From Diplonema japonicum (lineage: Eukaryota > Euglenozoa > Diplonemea > Diplonemida > Diplonemidae): DNA of 64,000 bases. The stretch lies in contig OZ025712.1 of assembly GCA_964019335.1 (NCBI GenBank), forward strand, positions 1-64,000, in the 5' to 3' direction. A model generated the notes under the pieces. It worked only from the letters and a program-made list of their open reading frames with translations, was not told the DNA's origin and did no database searches. The position numbers and the translations under genes are program-made. Shown here piece after piece: positions 28,901 to 40,832 of this stretch (positions are counted from its first letter, which is position 1; the number at the start of each line of letters is the position of its first letter).

Positions 28901-31200
28901 AGCTAGCAGTTCCCTCTCCTTTTCGCCCAAGGCCTTGTCGAGGTCTTCGATGACTGTCTCTTTCGTGCTCAACAACTTTTCCAATAAATCTATTCTCCCT
29001 GTCTTCTCTCGGAGGACCTGCTGCTGCAACTGGACGCGTTTCCTTGACAATGTGATTTCATCTCTCAGAAGCTCGGTGTCGTCAGGCAGTGTGCCATCGG
29101 ACCCAGGCATGGGCACTGGGTGCATGGTCAAGTCTTCAGCAGCCTTTTGCAGCTTTGCTACATGGTCCTTTGCGTCCTGCAGTGCTCTCTGTTGGGACAG
29201 TGCATTCGCCTCGTGTCTTGCAACGCTCTTCTGCAGCCCCTGAATGTGCTCCTCCTTGTCATGCACGTTCGCAGTTAGCGTTTGCACCTCGGTCTGGAGC
29301 AGAATCTCGCTCTCCTTGTTAAAGACTGTGCTTACCTTCCTCGCTTCCAGAGCGACCATTTTTTGTGTCATCGCGGCGGTTGTTGCCATGTACTCCTCAG
29401 TCAGCTGCCTGTGCTGATTAAGGCTCTCTTCCTGCAGCCTTATCGTTTCGCACTTTTCTTCTAAGTTCTGTGCTTGCAGGGCTATTGCGATGTCCTTCTC
29501 TTCATTGAGCTTCTTGAGTGCTTCATACTGCGTCTTGATCTGCGCCATCACAGGATCGTTCAGCTCCAGTTCCTTAAGATTTTGAATACCACCACCTGCA
29601 TACCTGACTCTGGAGGTGCAGCTTTTGCTCCGCAATAACCTCCCTTAGTAACTTTACTTCATCAGTCAGAAGGCCCGCAGTAACAGCGTTCTGAGTGTGT
29701 GAAGGATAGGAACACGCAACATACCTTACGCAGCATAGCAAGCTCTCGGTCAGGGATAAGGTTCGCCTGGATTTTCTCGCGAACCTCGCGCTCAATGCGG
29801 AGCTCCGCCTCCAGTCTTTGGACCTCCTGCTCTGTTTTATCTTGTGAGAGCTGCAAGTTAAGGGCGTTATCTTCATAAGTTCTCTTCAGCTGCTCGGCTT
29901 GGCCCGAGACATCCATCGCGTGCTGGCAATGTTGTTGCAGCTCCTTGATAACGTTATCTTTAGATTCAAGCTCTGTCACAAGCCGCAGCTTTTCTTCTGT
30001 TAACTGGCGCAGTTCGTGTCTTAACACGCTCTCATTCTGTGCGTGCATCACGGGCTCTATGCGTGGCTGCGGTGTTCCTTCTTTTTCTTCTTTTGCCTGC
30101 AGCTCTGTCCTTAGCATTTGCCGTTCCTTTTCAAGCTGTTTTTTGGCTTCCTGCAGTTCTTTAACTTGGATCATTAGCCTATCGTCGCCGCCGTCGGTGC
30201 TTTTCACAGCGGGCACTACAGTCTGCAGTATAGAGTGCATCTGTTTCGTGTCTAGCATGGTGTCATCCTCGTTCCTGACCTCGTCCAGCCACACCCGCAC
30301 GTTTCCGTCGGAGTCAGCTGTCCAGACGCGATTCACAAGGTGTGTCGCCGTGTTGCAGATGGACAGCACGACGCCCTTGGCGGACTGGTACTTCTTAAGA
30401 GGTGCATATGTCGATGTGCTGAACGACTGCAGGACACCTCTTCCGTCAGTAGTCAGCATGATAGGGCCTAGATCGAGAAGGTCCTTCACGGCAGAAGTGA
30501 AAGCTGTGATCGTAGTGACCTTCGAGAGGGTGTTTATGTTCCAGACGGTGGCCTTCTTGTCGTCGCTGGCAACCCACAGTTTGTCATTTGCCGCTTTAGA
30601 GATCAGTAATCTGTTGACAGTATCTTTCTTGTTGCCATCACCCAGCACAGAAGGCTCCTCTCCCTCTGCATGCATGTTCCAGTACTTTATCACACCGTCG
30701 TAGCCTCCGCAGTACAGAGTTTCCATTGAGGGGCACAATGTCTTTATCCCACACCCGTGTCTCAGGGACTTTAACCATTGATGAGACACTGCATCCCACA
30801 CTGCGATGTAGAAGTCAACTGAACCGGTGATCACATAGGTACCGTTTTCCGCTGCAGCAGTGACTTGTTCTTTGTGTTTTTTGTCTTCGAATAATGGCTT
30901 CCCTTTCAAGGACGTAGCAGGGTACACCCTCACCAGACCCGTCACGTAGCCCAGCCACATGTGTCCCGTGCTGCTAGAGTGCACCAGTGTTGTGATTAGT
31001 GGGTTTTCAGCGTCCTTCTTCATCCGCATAACGGGCAACCCGTTCATTCCACGAATGGTGCATGTCCCTTCCTTCTCTGTTGTCCACACGTGCAGATTTG
31101 TTGCCTCGATGCATCGCACGGCTTCAGGGAACGCCCCTAGGAGGTTGAGGGAACCATTTGTTTGCCAATCTTGTGGCTTCGAAGACTTTGGCTTGTTCAT
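25987..31200 (-). CDS. Large WD40 beta-propeller plus coiled-coil protein with Ser-Pro-Arg-Arg-Tyr repeats
   Basis: Four exons (31200-29725, 29690-29604, 29572-27173, 27141-25987) give about 1,705 residues; introns of 34, 31 and 31 nt. The first about 330 residues form WD-like blades (VSHQWLKSLRHGCGIKTLCPS, YCGGYDGVIKYWNMHA, KLWVASDDKKATVWNINT, RVWTADSDGNVRVWLD). The rest is nearly continuous coiled coil (KELQEAKKQLEKERQMLRTE onward), broken around residues 780-1000 by an Arg/Ser-rich region with tandem YSDSPRRYSDSPRRYSVSPRR repeats likely to be phosphorylated. Splicing keeps heptads in register, supporting the exon joins. No named orthologue recognised; structural or flagellar roles are inference. 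Confidence 0.75.
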
Positions 31201-31263
31201 CCTGTTCTGTGCTAATTGAAAAGGAACCTGCAGAAAGCAACAAAGTGATAACTCTTTATGACT

Positions 31264-33069
31264 CTATTCGTCGAGTTTGTCTGTAAGCTCCAAGATGGCA
31301 TTCTGCGCCCTGATCCTCTCGTAGCCCTGCCCTCGTGTCGCAGCCTATGGTGGTAACAAGGTGGCGGCATTCATACCTTATGGATATCGAAGGGGATGAG
31401 GATGGCCTCGCGTGGCCAGTATTTCTTGTTGATGACCCGCCCGGGCTCACCCGCGACTTTGCTTCTCGCGTACCACACACCGTCTTCGTTGGCCCGTTTG
31501 TGTATGAATGGTATTTGGTCTTCATTCACTGGCAAGCGGCTGACAAACTTACCACCAGTAATAATTTCGGGCTTCAGCCGCTTCTGCAGATACTCTATCT
31601 TTTCGTTTGATAGTATCAGTTCCTCCCTGAGGTGATAGGTGGGGTTGTGTGCAAGAGGGACATACTTTCCACTGTTTTGGATGTGCACGGAATATTTATC
31701 CATCTTGTCGGGTCCTCGCTCAGGCTGCGCAGGGTAATCCCCAGCAAGGTCGATTTTCTGCTTGAGAATACGGCGAAAAGCATTGGTGAAAACATACCGC
31801 CTCTGGTGACATCATCCTCGCTTCGACTTCTTTTATTTTATCCCCGATGCTCAGCACCCTCCCTTCTGCCTCCACGTCATGCATCAGCGCTAAGGCTGTG
31901 CTGTGCACAACTTCCCCAGGTTTTACTTCAGGTTCATTTAAATGCGCCCACAAATGCTGTAAGAATGGATAAAAATAATCGTTGTTTATACATACTGATA
32001 GCTGGCCTTTTCGTTTGAGCTTCTCCCTCTGGAGCCTTGCGAGGACGGGGTCTTCTTCGTACTCTTCTTCTTCATCGATAGATTCTTGTTGCTGTCTCTG
32101 CCCTCCCAATTCATGTTGTTCATCCCTTCCGTTCGTACCTTCTACTCGTGCCTTATTGGTTATCTCGCGCCCATCTTTGCCATACCGTCTTGGTGTGGGG
32201 TCCTCGTACAAGTGCTCTGACTGCTGGGTGGGCTTGACTTCCGTCACTTTCAACTTTGAGTCGAGGTCGGCCTGGACCTCTCCTCTGGGGTACCTAGCCC
32301 AGATCTTGTCGACATTCGGCGGGAGGCCACTATCATCGTACGCAAGATCGAGGACAGCGTTCTTAGAAGGCACCTTCTTGGAGGGCGCGGCAGTTATGTT
32401 GATCTCCTCAGGTTGTGGGGCGAAGGTAGGGGCGTGCACGTCACCGAGGAGAGGGTCCACGACCACAGGCATGTCTTCGTAGTCAAACTGAGCAGTTGCA
32501 GGCACTGTAGGGGGCTGAGTTGATGTGGTGGCAGGGACGTCGGCAGGACTGTCGCCTTCACTCTTTAGAGGTAGAGATGCTGGCGTGCTTCCCGCAGGGG
32601 GCAGTTTTGCAATGTCCTCGCGAAGTTGCTCAAGTGTCTTGAGTTCACCGGATTCCGTGAGGTACCCTTTGGACTTCAAATCTTCCATGACGAGTGACCT
32701 CGTTAAATCGGGGCTCATCCAGGCCTCCCTTTTGTAAAGAGGGATCTTTTTCAGTTCTTTTACGGCCTCAAGTTTGTACAGGCGGTGGTACCTGTGCATG
32801 TCGGCTATCCTCTCACGCAGGTCATCGATCTTGCGTGCCATCAGCGGGATCACTTTCTGCATGTGCTTCTCGCTTCCACGCTGCCACATCTCCTTCGCGC
32901 CATATGCCTCTTCAAATAGCTCAAAATAGTCTACCCTCGGCTGCTCTCCGACACCTTTGGGCGGCAGCCTCTTCGCTTTCCCTCGGTGGGGGGTCACACC
33001 ATGGACTTCTGAGCGGCTGACACACCGCACCTGCCGCGTCACGACATCTATCAGCGCTCTCTGCTTCAT
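31264..33069 (-). CDS. Unidentified 564-residue protein, four exons
   Basis: Exons 33069-31996, 31956-31798, 31757-31377 and 31344-31264; introns 39, 40 and 32 nt. The start MKQRALIDVV is chosen because CCTACACAG precedes it by six bases and only 59 nt separate it from the TRAPPC5 stop; an upstream in-frame ATG at 33120 would need translation through that site. The N-terminal part is basic and helical (YFELFEEAYGAKEMWQRGSEK...), the middle disordered and Pro-rich with an acidic patch (DEEEEYEEDPVLARLQREK), and the C-terminus compact (HNPTYHLREELILSNEKIEY...WYARSKVAGEPGRVINKKYW). The Arg-rich N-terminus could suit mitochondrial targeting, but I do not recognise the family. Confidence 0.6.
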
Positions 33070-33115
33070 GTCTTCCTGTGTAGGTGAGTGGTGCCTCGCA
33101 AAAGAGAATGAGCAA
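33070..33115 (-). promoter_or_regulatory. Putative trans-splice acceptor between TRAPPC5 and the next gene
   Basis: On the minus strand CTCATTCTCTTTTGCGAGG then CACCACTCACCTACACAG is followed six bases later by ATG. The whole gap between the two genes is 59 nt. Confidence 0.5.
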
Positions 33116-33128
33116 AACATAAACGCTT

Positions 33129-33801
33129 TCAGCTCTTCATCTTCTCATGCCTTTGTAACACGTGTTTTTTGAAGTGTATTTCGAACACTATTTCTCTCGA
33201 TCGTGTGTCATCGCTGTTCTTGGCGAACGCGGTTACTTCCGCTGGGAACTCTGCACTGTCCAACATGCCCGCAACAATGCCGGCCACGAAAGCTGTGCTG
33301 CTAAGCTTCTTGAACTCAGGAGGGTTGCACACAAAGTGCGACACCACAGGGTCGGTGTCCAGAATGCAGTACACGTCGTGCGGCTGTGCGGTTGTCATGA
33401 TCATCAAGCACTGTCAGCATACCTGTCCGTTTGCCTGGTTTGCGGCAACTATTGCTAGGTTGTCGGCCTGCTTCCCGAACAACACTTTCCACACAGTCTT
33501 CTCAATAAATGTCAGAAACTGTAATATTAAATAATATTCCTTCTTCCCCACATACCCTCACAAGATCTGTCTCCCTGCTGTCCATCCCCTTACTCCTATA
33601 CACGATCAGGTCCAACACCCGTATGCCCACTCCGTAGCCTATTTTGTGGAGTCTTGACTCCCACGTTGCCAGTGCCTTGGCAGGCGTGGGTGAGTTTTTT
33701 GTGTATTGAACGATCTCTGAAAACAAAAAAGAAAAAGCACTGAGGGACACCTCAGCCTTCCCCTTCGATATGGGCCTCTCTAAGATATTGAGGTTCTTCA
33801 T
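33129..33801 (-). CDS. TRAPPC5: TRAPP complex subunit 5 (Trs31)
   Basis: Exons 33801-33556, 33518-33423 and 33383-33129; 198 residues; introns of 37 and 39 nt. TRAPP is a vesicle-tethering complex and Rab1 exchange factor at the ER-Golgi. The spliced product follows the family closely: AEVSLSAFSFLFSEIVQY, ESRLHKIGYGVGIRVLDLI, RETDLVRFLTFIEKTVWKVLFGKQADNL, then DVYCILDTDPVVSHFV and FVAGIVAGMLDSAEFPAEVTA. The length agrees with the usual about 190. Two acceptor-like AGs lie between the PPR stop and the ATG, a gap of only 59 nt. Confidence 0.92.
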
Positions 33802-33860
33802 AGTTCCCACCCTCCCTGTAGTGCATAACTGTGTTGCAGCAGGATAATAGCAAGTGATAT

Positions 33861-35921
33861 CTACCTTACCTGCTGTGCTACCTCATACGAGAAAGACTCA
33901 GGCGCCATCATGTGTTTTTTCAGGAAGTTATCATCAAAAAAAGGAGTAAGAGTATCTAGGTAGCTTGAGGTACGTGCTTCTTCACACATGAGAATGTCTT
34001 CAGGTGAGTCAATGACCACTCGGAGTAGCATCCTGTCCATTTCAGGCGTTCGCTGTGAAGTGCCGAAGTAGGCAGCCACGGCAATGGAGTATTTTCGTTC
34101 GTTGATGGCAAGCAGCATGAGGTTCAGGGGGACCTCCTCGCCACCTGGGAGGGTTTCCCAAGGGAAGCATTTCAGCACTTCCAAACCCCACTGTAACAGG
34201 TTACCCGCACGGCACACATGCACCACCGCCGCACCACAAGCACCATCCACAGCACCCAACTCGTATGCATCCTCTAGCATGTTCATCGCCATCGCGGGGT
34301 CTTCGTACCTGCACGACTTGATCACCTGAAGCGTCTCCCAAGACGTGGGGTGGCTGATCCCTTGGTAGACCCCCATAGCACTCTCCCACATGTAACCTTC
34401 GCACAGCGTCTCCAGCACAGTGTCACGGAACTCGCCAGTTACTTCGTAGCCCGCCGCCTCACAGTAGTTATACAGCCATAGCAACACAAAGTGTGCATTC
34501 ACGTGCTGCAACACCGACACCACAGAGATGAAGTCAACCCCTGCCTCCAAGTGCTCTACAAGGTGCCGCTTCGCTTCCTCTGCTTTCCCTAGCTGCAGAG
34601 CACACGTCACAAGCAAAGTGAGTGACTTAGTGTCGTGAGCGATGCTCGGATCGGCAAGCACCTCATACGCACGGAGGCTTTGGGCCTTTTTCACATATCC
34701 AGCAGCAAGGTGGTGAGCTGCTGTTGTAGTGCGCACCTCAAGGTCCTCATAGATGCCTTGGGCTCTGTCGAGGTCGCCTCTGTCGCACCATGCCTTGATG
34801 AAGAGTGGTGTGATGAGGGAAGGGTTACGCGACTTCATTGACAAGGTGGTGGCCGTAGACAAGTCCCCTGCGCGCACTGCAGCTTCAATCACAATGCTGA
34901 GCAGTTTGTCATCTGCTTGGAAAGACTCGGAGCTGCTGAGGTTCATGTACGTGGTGACAGCCTCTGTCAGCCGCGTGCACTTGACGAGGTACTTCAAGTA
35001 CAGTGTGTACGTGATGCTGTCGCGAGGTACTCCCTGTGCCTCCATCGTGTCGAACACGAGCACAGTGCTTGGGCATGACATGCGGCTGAGTGCCGTGAGT
35101 GCCGCATTGCCCACCTCCGTTGACCACGAGGCACGCTGCCAGAGGTTGCGCACGGTGTCTGAGTACTGGGTTGTGGGCTTCTTTACGCCCGCGAAGCACA
35201 TGATGGTCATCGTCAGGCTGAGAATGTTGGCTTCGACACCCACTGCCTCCATCCTATCGAGGAGGTGCATACCTGTTGCATAATCAGCATGCTTGGAGCA
35301 GTGGGTGATCATGGCGTTGTACAACTCGGTAGAGGCAAGGGGGTGGCTGAGGATGTTCACACACCTCGAGGTATGCTGCATCTCGGAGTAGGAGGTCAGG
35401 CAAAGGGAGAGAGTGGTACTGGTCTGCACAACGCCTTTCCTCCGCATGCGTTGGTGGATGGTGGCGACAAGGTCGTGCCGCTGGGAAACCTGACAGTTGT
35501 GCATCACTTGGTTGTAATGAACCTCGGAGGGAGCGGGCATGCTGTCCAGGTAGGCTAGTGACTTCCTCCAAAGGCGGGCCTTGCCGTAAGCGGAGAGAAG
35601 CGACGCTTGGCAATGCGCATCCTTGGGGACACCGGGGAAGCTCTTGTTATAGATCCTGACAGCGTCCCTCCACAGACCTTGCTTCAAAGAGGCTGTCATG
35701 GCGATGCTTACAGCACGCTGCGCTTCGTGCTTCGAAAGCAGGTGCACCGTAGGACTCCTCAGCATCTTGTGAAAGAGCGACACAGACTCACGATGCCGCT
35801 TTGCACGTGAAAGCGCGTACACAACAGGAAGTTGTGCCTTCGCAGTACGCTTGGGCGGCGGGAGCCTGTGGAACATTCTCAAGCATTCTTTCACATCTCT
35901 CACCGCAGACCACAGCTGCAT
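33861..35921 (-). CDS. Pentatricopeptide-repeat (PPR) protein
   Basis: A single-exon protein of about 686 residues from ATG 35921 (MQLWSAVRDVKECLRMF), which follows ACTTGTAG. Many degenerate helical hairpins of about 35 residues occur: VVYALSRAKRHRESVSLFHKMLRSP, KDAHCQASLLSAYGKARLWRKSLAYLDSMP, STELYNAMITHCSKHADYATGMHLLDRMEAVGV and DSITYTLYLKYLVKCTRLTEAVTTYMNL. PPR proteins bind organellar RNA and act in processing, editing or translation. A clear mitochondrial presequence is not evident from this start; the longer in-frame extension to 36122 is poly-Pro/Phe and unlikely. The repeat code is too degenerate to read a target. Confidence 0.82.
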   Translation of the reverse strand: MQLWSAVRDVKECLRMFHRLPPPKRTAKAQLPVVYALSRAKRHRESVSLFHKMLRSPTVHLLSKHEAQRAVSIAMTASLKQGLWRDAVRIYNKSFPGVPKDAHCQASLLSAYGKARLWRKSLAYLDSMPAPSEVHYNQVMHNCQVSQRHDLVATIHQRMRRKGVVQTSTTLSLCLTSYSEMQHTSRCVNILSHPLASTELYNAMITHCSKHADYATGMHLLDRMEAVGVEANILSLTMTIMCFAGVKKPTTQYSDTVRNLWQRASWSTEVGNAALTALSRMSCPSTVLVFDTMEAQGVPRDSITYTLYLKYLVKCTRLTEAVTTYMNLSSSESFQADDKLLSIVIEAAVRAGDLSTATTLSMKSRNPSLITPLFIKAWCDRGDLDRAQGIYEDLEVRTTTAAHHLAAGYVKKAQSLRAYEVLADPSIAHDTKSLTLLVTCALQLGKAEEAKRHLVEHLEAGVDFISVVSVLQHVNAHFVLLWLYNYCEAAGYEVTGEFRDTVLETLCEGYMWESAMGVYQGISHPTSWETLQVIKSCRYEDPAMAMNMLEDAYELGAVDGACGAAVVHVCRAGNLLQWGLEVLKCFPWETLPGGEEVPLNLMLLAINERKYSIAVAAYFGTSQRTPEMDRMLLRVVIDSPEDILMCEEARTSSYLDTLTPFFDDNFLKKHMMAPESFSYEVAQQVR

Positions 35922-36935
35922 CCTACAAGTAGCTTCGCTGCAACATGAGTCAGCTTGCTCCCTTACATGTGATGACTTAGCAGATTGACTACGTTCGATG
36001 AAAAGAAGCAAGGGGTAAACAGGAGGGTGGAGGGGGAGGAGTTGGTGGTGGGGAGTTCTTTTGTGTTTTTTTTTTTGCTGAGTATTGAGGGAAAGAAAAA
36101 AGAATAAAGGGGGGGGGGTCATAAAAGAGGGGCAGGCCTGCTGTGTGTGTCTGTTTGTAACTTATAACACGTTGCCAACGTTCTCCCTTTTGTATTGACA
36201 AGTCAGAGACTCATTCTTGCAACAAAAAAAAGGGGGGAAAAAAAAGGAAAGATATCAACGGGTAATACTCTCTTTCATGTCTTTTTTTTTTTTTGTTTCA
36301 TTCGCAGGTTGTGAGCTCTGCGTTGCGACAAGAAAGAAAGAAAAAAAAAAGCAAAAAGGAGCGCAACAGAAAAAAAAAAAAGGAAAAAAAAAAAAGAAAA
36401 GAACAACACACTATTCATGCTGGGAAGAGGGAAAAAAAAAAAAAAAAGGCAAGGGGGGAGAACAGGGACACAGTGGACAGAGAGTAGAAAGGAAAATGAA
36501 AGAAAACAAAACAAAAAAGAAAAACAAGCAACAAGAAAAAACTTAAAAGAAAAGGAAACACTTCTTTTCCCCCTCCTTTTTCTTTTTATTGTTCTGAAGA
36601 AGTTCACTTCACAAAGAAGAATAATTTAAAAAAAAGAAAAAACAAAGACAAAAAAAAACTCAGTAGGCATTTCTTTTTAAAGTATATATTCACTCATGCC
36701 AACCCCACTCTGTCCTTAGGCCTCTCAGGGCTTTCGTCAGCAATAGACTACACATGGTCGAGACACGGGGAAAAGAACTAAGAGAAAAAGAAAAACAAGG
36801 AGGGAAAAGGACATTTTTTTATTATCCAACCCTCTTTCCACTCCCTCCTCCACTCCCCCCCCCACCTTTCTTTATTTCTTTTCTCAGTTGCATCCCCCCA
36901 CATCTCTCTCTTTTTTTTTTCTTTCTCTCTTTCCA

Positions 36936-36973
<38 letters not shown>

Positions 36974-37139
36974 AGGGTTAGAAAATTGTCATGGAATAAA
37001 AAAAAAAAAAAAAAAAAAAAAAAGAAAGAAAGAAAGAAATTCACACGCATGACTATTACAACCCTCTATCTTATTTTTTTTTTTTTTTTCCTTTTCTTTT
37101 CTTTTCTTTTCTTTTCTTCTCCCTCTCACCCTTCCTTTT
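35922..37139. other. Intergenic, very homopolymer-rich
   Basis: About 1.2 kb with A-runs above 30 bases at 36937-36972 and a second A-run near 36999-37023, plus many shorter A, T, C and G runs. A more complex stretch at about 36675-36770 holds nothing I recognise. All ORFs here are Lys/Phe-rich artefacts. Confidence 0.65.
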
Positions 37140-37948
<809 letters not shown>

Positions 37949-38106
37949 TTATTTTTTTTAGACGAAGTCACAAAATCCGTTCTTGCAGGCAAAAAAAAAA
38001 AAAGAAAAGGGAAAAATAACTTACGTTTTGAAAGAAAAAAAAAATACCATAGCCAAACCAAATAAAAACATGGAGGGATTCACCCCCCCCCCCCCCCCCC
38101 CCCCCC

Positions 38107-38283
38107 AGGGCTATGCTGGCAGGAAACGTGGAAACGTTTCCGTTTCCGTTTCCATACTTTTCAAAATTCTTATGGAAACGGCTTCCTTCTTAAGGAAACA
38201 TAAGGAAACGTTTCCGTATCCGTTTCCGTTTCCCTTTTTTTCAAAAAATGCATGGAAACGCGTTTCCATGCCAGCATAGCCCT
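38107..38283. repeat. Small inverted-repeat element with GGAAACG/CGTTTCC motifs
   Basis: Termini AGGGCTATGCTGGC (38107-38120) and its exact reverse complement (38270-38283) bound 177 bases full of GGAAACG and CGTTTCC heptamers in both orientations. A C-run lies immediately left and a G-run immediately right, extending the symmetry. No coding capacity; it resembles a MITE-like or foldback element. Confidence 0.8.
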
Positions 38284-38730
38284 AGGGGGGGTCATATGGT
38301 CCTTAAAAAAGGGCCACTTTTTGCCCTTTTTCAGGCTCTTCGCCAAGGGCATTTTGGGCCCTTAAAAAAACTGTAACCACCCCAAAAGTGCCCACAAATC
38401 ACCCAAACCCCCGTTTCCCGATGGTTTCCGGCCCCAGAAGTGCCCAGAATCATGTTCTAATTTTGGGGCCCCCGTTTGGTACTTTCCCTATGTAATCCTA
38501 GGGAACATAAAATAGGGGCCCCTAGGATTACATAGGGAAAGTACCAAACGGGGGCCCCAAAATTAGAACATGATTCTGGGCACTTCTGGGGCCGGAAACC
38601 ATCGGGAAACGGGGGTTTGGGTGATTTGTGGGCACTTTTGGGGTGGTTACAGTTTTTTTAAGGGCCCAAAATGCCCTTGGCGAAGAGCCTGAAAAAGGGC
38701 AAATAACGACCCCCTTATGACCCCCCCTAC
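38284..38730. repeat. Large foldback (palindromic) element with perfect 184-bp arms
   Basis: Arms 38320-38503 and 38520-38703 appear as exact reverse complements over 184 bases, around a 16-base loop. An outer, imperfect pair (AGGGGGGGTCATA near 38284 and its complement near 38715-38728) may be the terminal repeat. The neighbouring long C-run at about 38731-38749 mirrors the C-run left of the small element. The RNA would form a long perfect hairpin. No ORF of note. I do not recognise the family. Confidence 0.9.
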
Positions 38731-38814
38731 CCCCCCCCCCCCCCCCCCCGGCATCAATGTATTATGTTGCTATGTACAGACTTTTTTTTTTTGTTCCCTC
38801 TTTTGTTGAAAACG

Positions 38815-39471
38815 TCAAGTAGGGGTCGAAAGTCGCTTCACCTCGTTTTTCACACGGAGGACTTCCTTTTGTACGTCACGCTCACGATAGACATCCCACA
38901 CAGTGCAGGCATGGGGGGTCCACTTGGCCATCCTGTATTTGGCCTTAGTGCAGGCAACAAGCTCTTGAAAGGCGACGTCCTCGGGAGCCTTTGCTTCTGT
39001 GGGGGTGTCTGCAAGCGCTGCCACGTCACGGGTTTCATCATAAAATGAGGACCGGCAACGTGAGCGCAGCAGGGAGGGGTAGGAACCGAATGACTTTTCG
39101 GTTTCTAGCATGTTGTAGAGTACCAAGCCTGTGAGTGGCTTTTTCGATAAGAGTGTGGCAGGTTTCTCATAGGCCGGGGGCGTTTTTTTATTGGTCTTGA
39201 ACCATATGTTTTGGCAGTCAGTTCTCGTGACTACCTTCTTGGGGATCTCGTGGTCTCCTTTGAAACTGTTGTAAAGCGGTTTCAAAACAGCCTTCCCCAA
39301 CGGCTGCGCCACCACTACCCCTCCTTTTTTCCCTTTCCCGCGCAACACCCCGCTGCAGCCCTCCGGGGTCTGCACCCGTCTGAACCGTTCCAGTCTGCTC
39401 AGCGTCCTGTTGCCACTGCTCATGGTGACATCCGCCGCCGCCAGTTCTCCGGTGTCAAAGGGTAGTTTCAT
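38815..39471 (-). CDS. Hypothetical basic protein, 218 residues
   Basis: One exon, ATG 39471 after an A-run. The protein is basic, without membrane helices or a recognised domain. Segments such as KSFGSYPSLLRSRCRSSFYDETRDVAA and MAKWTPHACTVWDVYRERDVQKEVLRVKNEVKRL look like ordered helices and loops, not low complexity, and base composition matches neighbouring coding exons, so it is likely a real gene. A flagellar inner-microtubule or other small cytoskeletal protein is one possibility, purely on composition. The nearest feature is the foldback element just downstream. Confidence 0.6.
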   Translation of the reverse strand: MKLPFDTGELAAADVTMSSGNRTLSRLERFRRVQTPEGCSGVLRGKGKKGGVVVAQPLGKAVLKPLYNSFKGDHEIPKKVVTRTDCQNIWFKTNKKTPPAYEKPATLLSKKPLTGLVLYNMLETEKSFGSYPSLLRSRCRSSFYDETRDVAALADTPTEAKAPEDVAFQELVACTKAKYRMAKWTPHACTVWDVYRERDVQKEVLRVKNEVKRLSTPT

Positions 39472-40832
39472 TTTTTTTCCCCCCTTCCCTCCCCCTCCTT
39501 TTTATGAATTGCTTTTCAATAAAATTTGTTGGAAGAAAAAAAAAAGGGGGGGAGAAAAAAAAATGCTGACAGCATGATAAGAGAAAAACTTTTTTCCGGG
39601 ATGGGAGAGGGGGGGAGGGGGGGCAAGAGAAAAAAAAAAAAAACCTTGCCCTTTTTGGTTTTGCAAATGGTGTCTCATGTGAACACAAGAAAAAAAAAAG
39701 GGGGGATAAGACTTACAAAAAGAAAAAAGTTGTTGGGGTGAATGGAGGGAAAAAAAAATGGAGGGTGAGGGGCAGGATCAACCTGTGCCTGAGACGCATG
39801 ACTATAGTCAGAACAAGCATTTTCTATTACGCTCTGCTGCAGCCCGCCCTAAGGGAGCTTCGCTAGTGCTGCCACCTGCGTACTTTTGCGTGTGTGTGGC
39901 TCTTTGATCATATGTTTACGTACCTCTGGGGTGGGGTGGGGTGGGGGACAGTGTGAAAACAGAACAAGGGGGAAAGAAAAAAAAAAAGGCAAGAAGAGGA
40001 GTGCTGCCCTCTCCCCACTACCTTTCTATTGTAGCTATAAAATTTTCTTCTTTTTTTTTTGAACAAAAAAAAAAAAGACACTCTTTTTCCTTCTTCATGT
40101 TTTTTTTTTTTTATTTTTTTTTTATTTCGGCCTTCTATATTACCTTCTGCCCCATCTCCCCCCCCTTTTTTTTAAAACCTATCTTTTCTTTTTTCCCCCT
40201 TCTTCTTCTTCTCATTCTCTTCCTTTGTTTTTCTTTTTTTTTAAAAAAAACAGGTATAAAAATAAAGTGAGAAAAATCTTTTTCTTACCTCTTTTATGAC
40301 AACAAAACAAATACCCCCCTTTCTTTGCAAAGACCCGCAAGGACATGAAAGCCTTTCTTGGTTCTTGAGAAGCTGCATTTCTTTTTTAACTTCCGTTCCT
40401 TCCACCACAGGTGGGGGGGAAGTGTCTCAAAATCCTTTTCTTTCCCCCCTTTCTCTCAGCCAGAATTAGTGGGAGGGGGTGGGGTGGGGGGAAATTTTAT
40501 TTTGTGAACCAGAAAAAAACAAAGGAGTAACAAATTAAGAAAACAACCGAAGTTTTCTCCGCTCAGCACAACGTAGGCAAAAGTTTCAGCCTTATCTTCT
40601 TTGTTCTCTCTCTCTCTTTTTTTCCTTTTTTTTATACCCTTTTTGCATTTAAAAAAAAGGGGGGGGAAGAAGAGAGAAAATGGGGGGAAAAAAAGAAAAG
40701 AAAAAAAAAAGAAAAAAAAGGACCAGAACACCGAAATAGTTGTACTAACTAAACAAAACCGAAGGTTTCTTCCCCCTTCTTCTTCTTATTCTTCTTCTTT
40801 TTTTTTTCCTTATAAATATTTCTTTTTTTTTT
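39472..40832. other. Intergenic, homopolymer-rich with one complex island
   Basis: About 1.36 kb, mostly A/T/G runs. A non-repetitive, GC-balanced island at about 39770-39935 stands out. On the minus strand it contains GGTTGATCCTGCC, a string shared with the start of 18S rRNA, and AGTCATGCGTCTCA, but in the wrong order for rRNA. No tRNA or snRNA fold was recognised. Confidence 0.55.
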
